A stretch of 17,494 bases of DNA from positions 1 through 17,494 of the forward strand of contig PLGA01000300.1 in the NCBI GenBank assembly GCA_003139735.1, read 5' to 3'. The first letter of the stretch is position 1. Each line of letters begins with the position of its first letter. This document shows, piece after piece, positions 16,964 to 17,494 of the stretch. Source of the DNA: Bryobacterales bacterium (lineage in GTDB: Bacteria > Acidobacteriota > Terriglobia > Bryobacterales > Bryobacteraceae). The notes beneath the pieces were generated by a model. The model had not been told where the DNA came from, searched no databases, and saw nothing but the letters and a program-made list of their open reading frames with translations. Both the position numbers and the translations under genes were made by a program.

Positions 16964-17494
16964 ATGCAAGCTCCCATCCACCTCACTCCCTCCTTTCGCG
17001 AAAAGGTGTGGGGCAAGACGCGCCTCGCCCCCTGGTTCCCGGATTCGGAAAAGCCCATCGGCGAGGTTTGGTACCTGAGCCCGCACGAGCTTCCCATCCT
17101 GGTCAAGCTGCTCTTCACCAGCGAGCGGCTTTCCGTGCAGGTGCATCCCGCCGATGGCGAAGACGGGCCGCGCGGAAAAACCGAGATGTGGTACATCCTG
17201 GAGGCCGATCCGGGCGCCGACATCGCGGTGGGCTTCCGCGAGCCCATCACCCGCCAGCGGCTGGAGCAGTCCTCGCGGACGGGAGAGATCGAGCGGCTCC
17301 TGAACTGGGTCCCGGTGAAACCCGGCGATACGCTGTTTAACGCCGCGCACTCCGTGCATGCCATCGGCGCCGGACTGGTGCTCTATGAGATCCAGCAGAA
17401 CACGGACATCACCTATCGCCTGTGGGATTACGGCCGCGCCCGCGAGATGCATTTGCAGAAGGCCGTTGCCATCTCCGATTTGGGCGTCCACCCC
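16964..17494 (+). CDS. manA: type I mannose-6-phosphate isomerase, N-terminal part (runs off window)
   Basis: The frame is open from ATG 16964 to the window end (177 codons) with no stop. The enzyme is a zinc cupin that interconverts mannose-6-phosphate and fructose-6-phosphate, linking glycolysis to GDP-mannose and surface polysaccharides. The start region FREKVWGKTRLAPWFP is typical of the short, Bacillus-like form. Metal ligands expected for the family are present: Q59 and H61 (LSVQVHPAD), E74 (GKTEMWYIL) and H132 (HSVHAIGAG). QQNTDITYRLWDYGR is the conserved block after the cupin core. AGGAG (16955-16959) four to five bases upstream supports the start. It follows the aminotransferase by 16 bases, so the two are probably cotranscribed. 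The missing C-terminus, perhaps 130-150 residues, cannot be judged. Confidence 0.94.
   Translation, partial: MQAPIHLTPSFREKVWGKTRLAPWFPDSEKPIGEVWYLSPHELPILVKLLFTSERLSVQVHPADGEDGPRGKTEMWYILEADPGADIAVGFREPITRQRLEQSSRTGEIERLLNWVPVKPGDTLFNAAHSVHAIGAGLVLYEIQQNTDITYRLWDYGRAREMHLQKAVAISDLGVHP

Overview
The window is GC-rich, densely coding bacterial chromosome. The gene mix suggests an Acidobacteriota genome of the Solibacter/Bryobacter type: secreted proteins with a carboxypeptidase-regulatory-like domain and TPRs in tandem, a DUF6807 (PmoA-like) protein beside a sugar-isomerase TIM barrel, and intergenic palindromes. That placement is inference from gene content; there is no rRNA or tRNA here to confirm it. 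No phage, transposase, CRISPR or tRNA was seen.

Layout. 1-5409 (+): the 3' part of recN, a xylose-isomerase-like TIM-barrel protein, a secreted DUF6807 protein and katG, closely spaced. 5410-5574: a non-coding gap with a pair of inverted REP-like hairpins and a likely leaderless promoter for clpB. 5575-8208: complete clpB. 8289-13512: four tandem paralogues (called A-D here) of an exported protein built as signal peptide, low-complexity linker, beta-sandwich-like domain with conserved cysteines, and TPR solenoid. 13511-13787: a broken remnant of a family-2 glycosyltransferase, abutting paralogue D. 13788-14150: non-coding, with a perfect 28-bp palindrome and a possible galE terminator. 14151-15134 (-): galE, divergent from coaD (15216-15737, +). 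Then a class I aspartate-type aminotransferase and the start of a type I mannose-6-phosphate isomerase that runs off the window.

How the genes relate. Most single genes are housekeeping: DNA repair (RecN), peroxide defence (KatG), disaggregation (ClpB), CoA synthesis (CoaD), nucleotide-sugar and hexose-phosphate metabolism (GalE, ManA) and amino-acid transamination. The isomerase and DUF6807 genes look like a small sugar-related pair. The accessory and least explained part is the A-D array and its surroundings. The 3' parts of B and C are almost identical in DNA, while the linker and one loop vary strongly among all four copies. This points to recent duplication or gene conversion with selection or slippage acting on defined segments.
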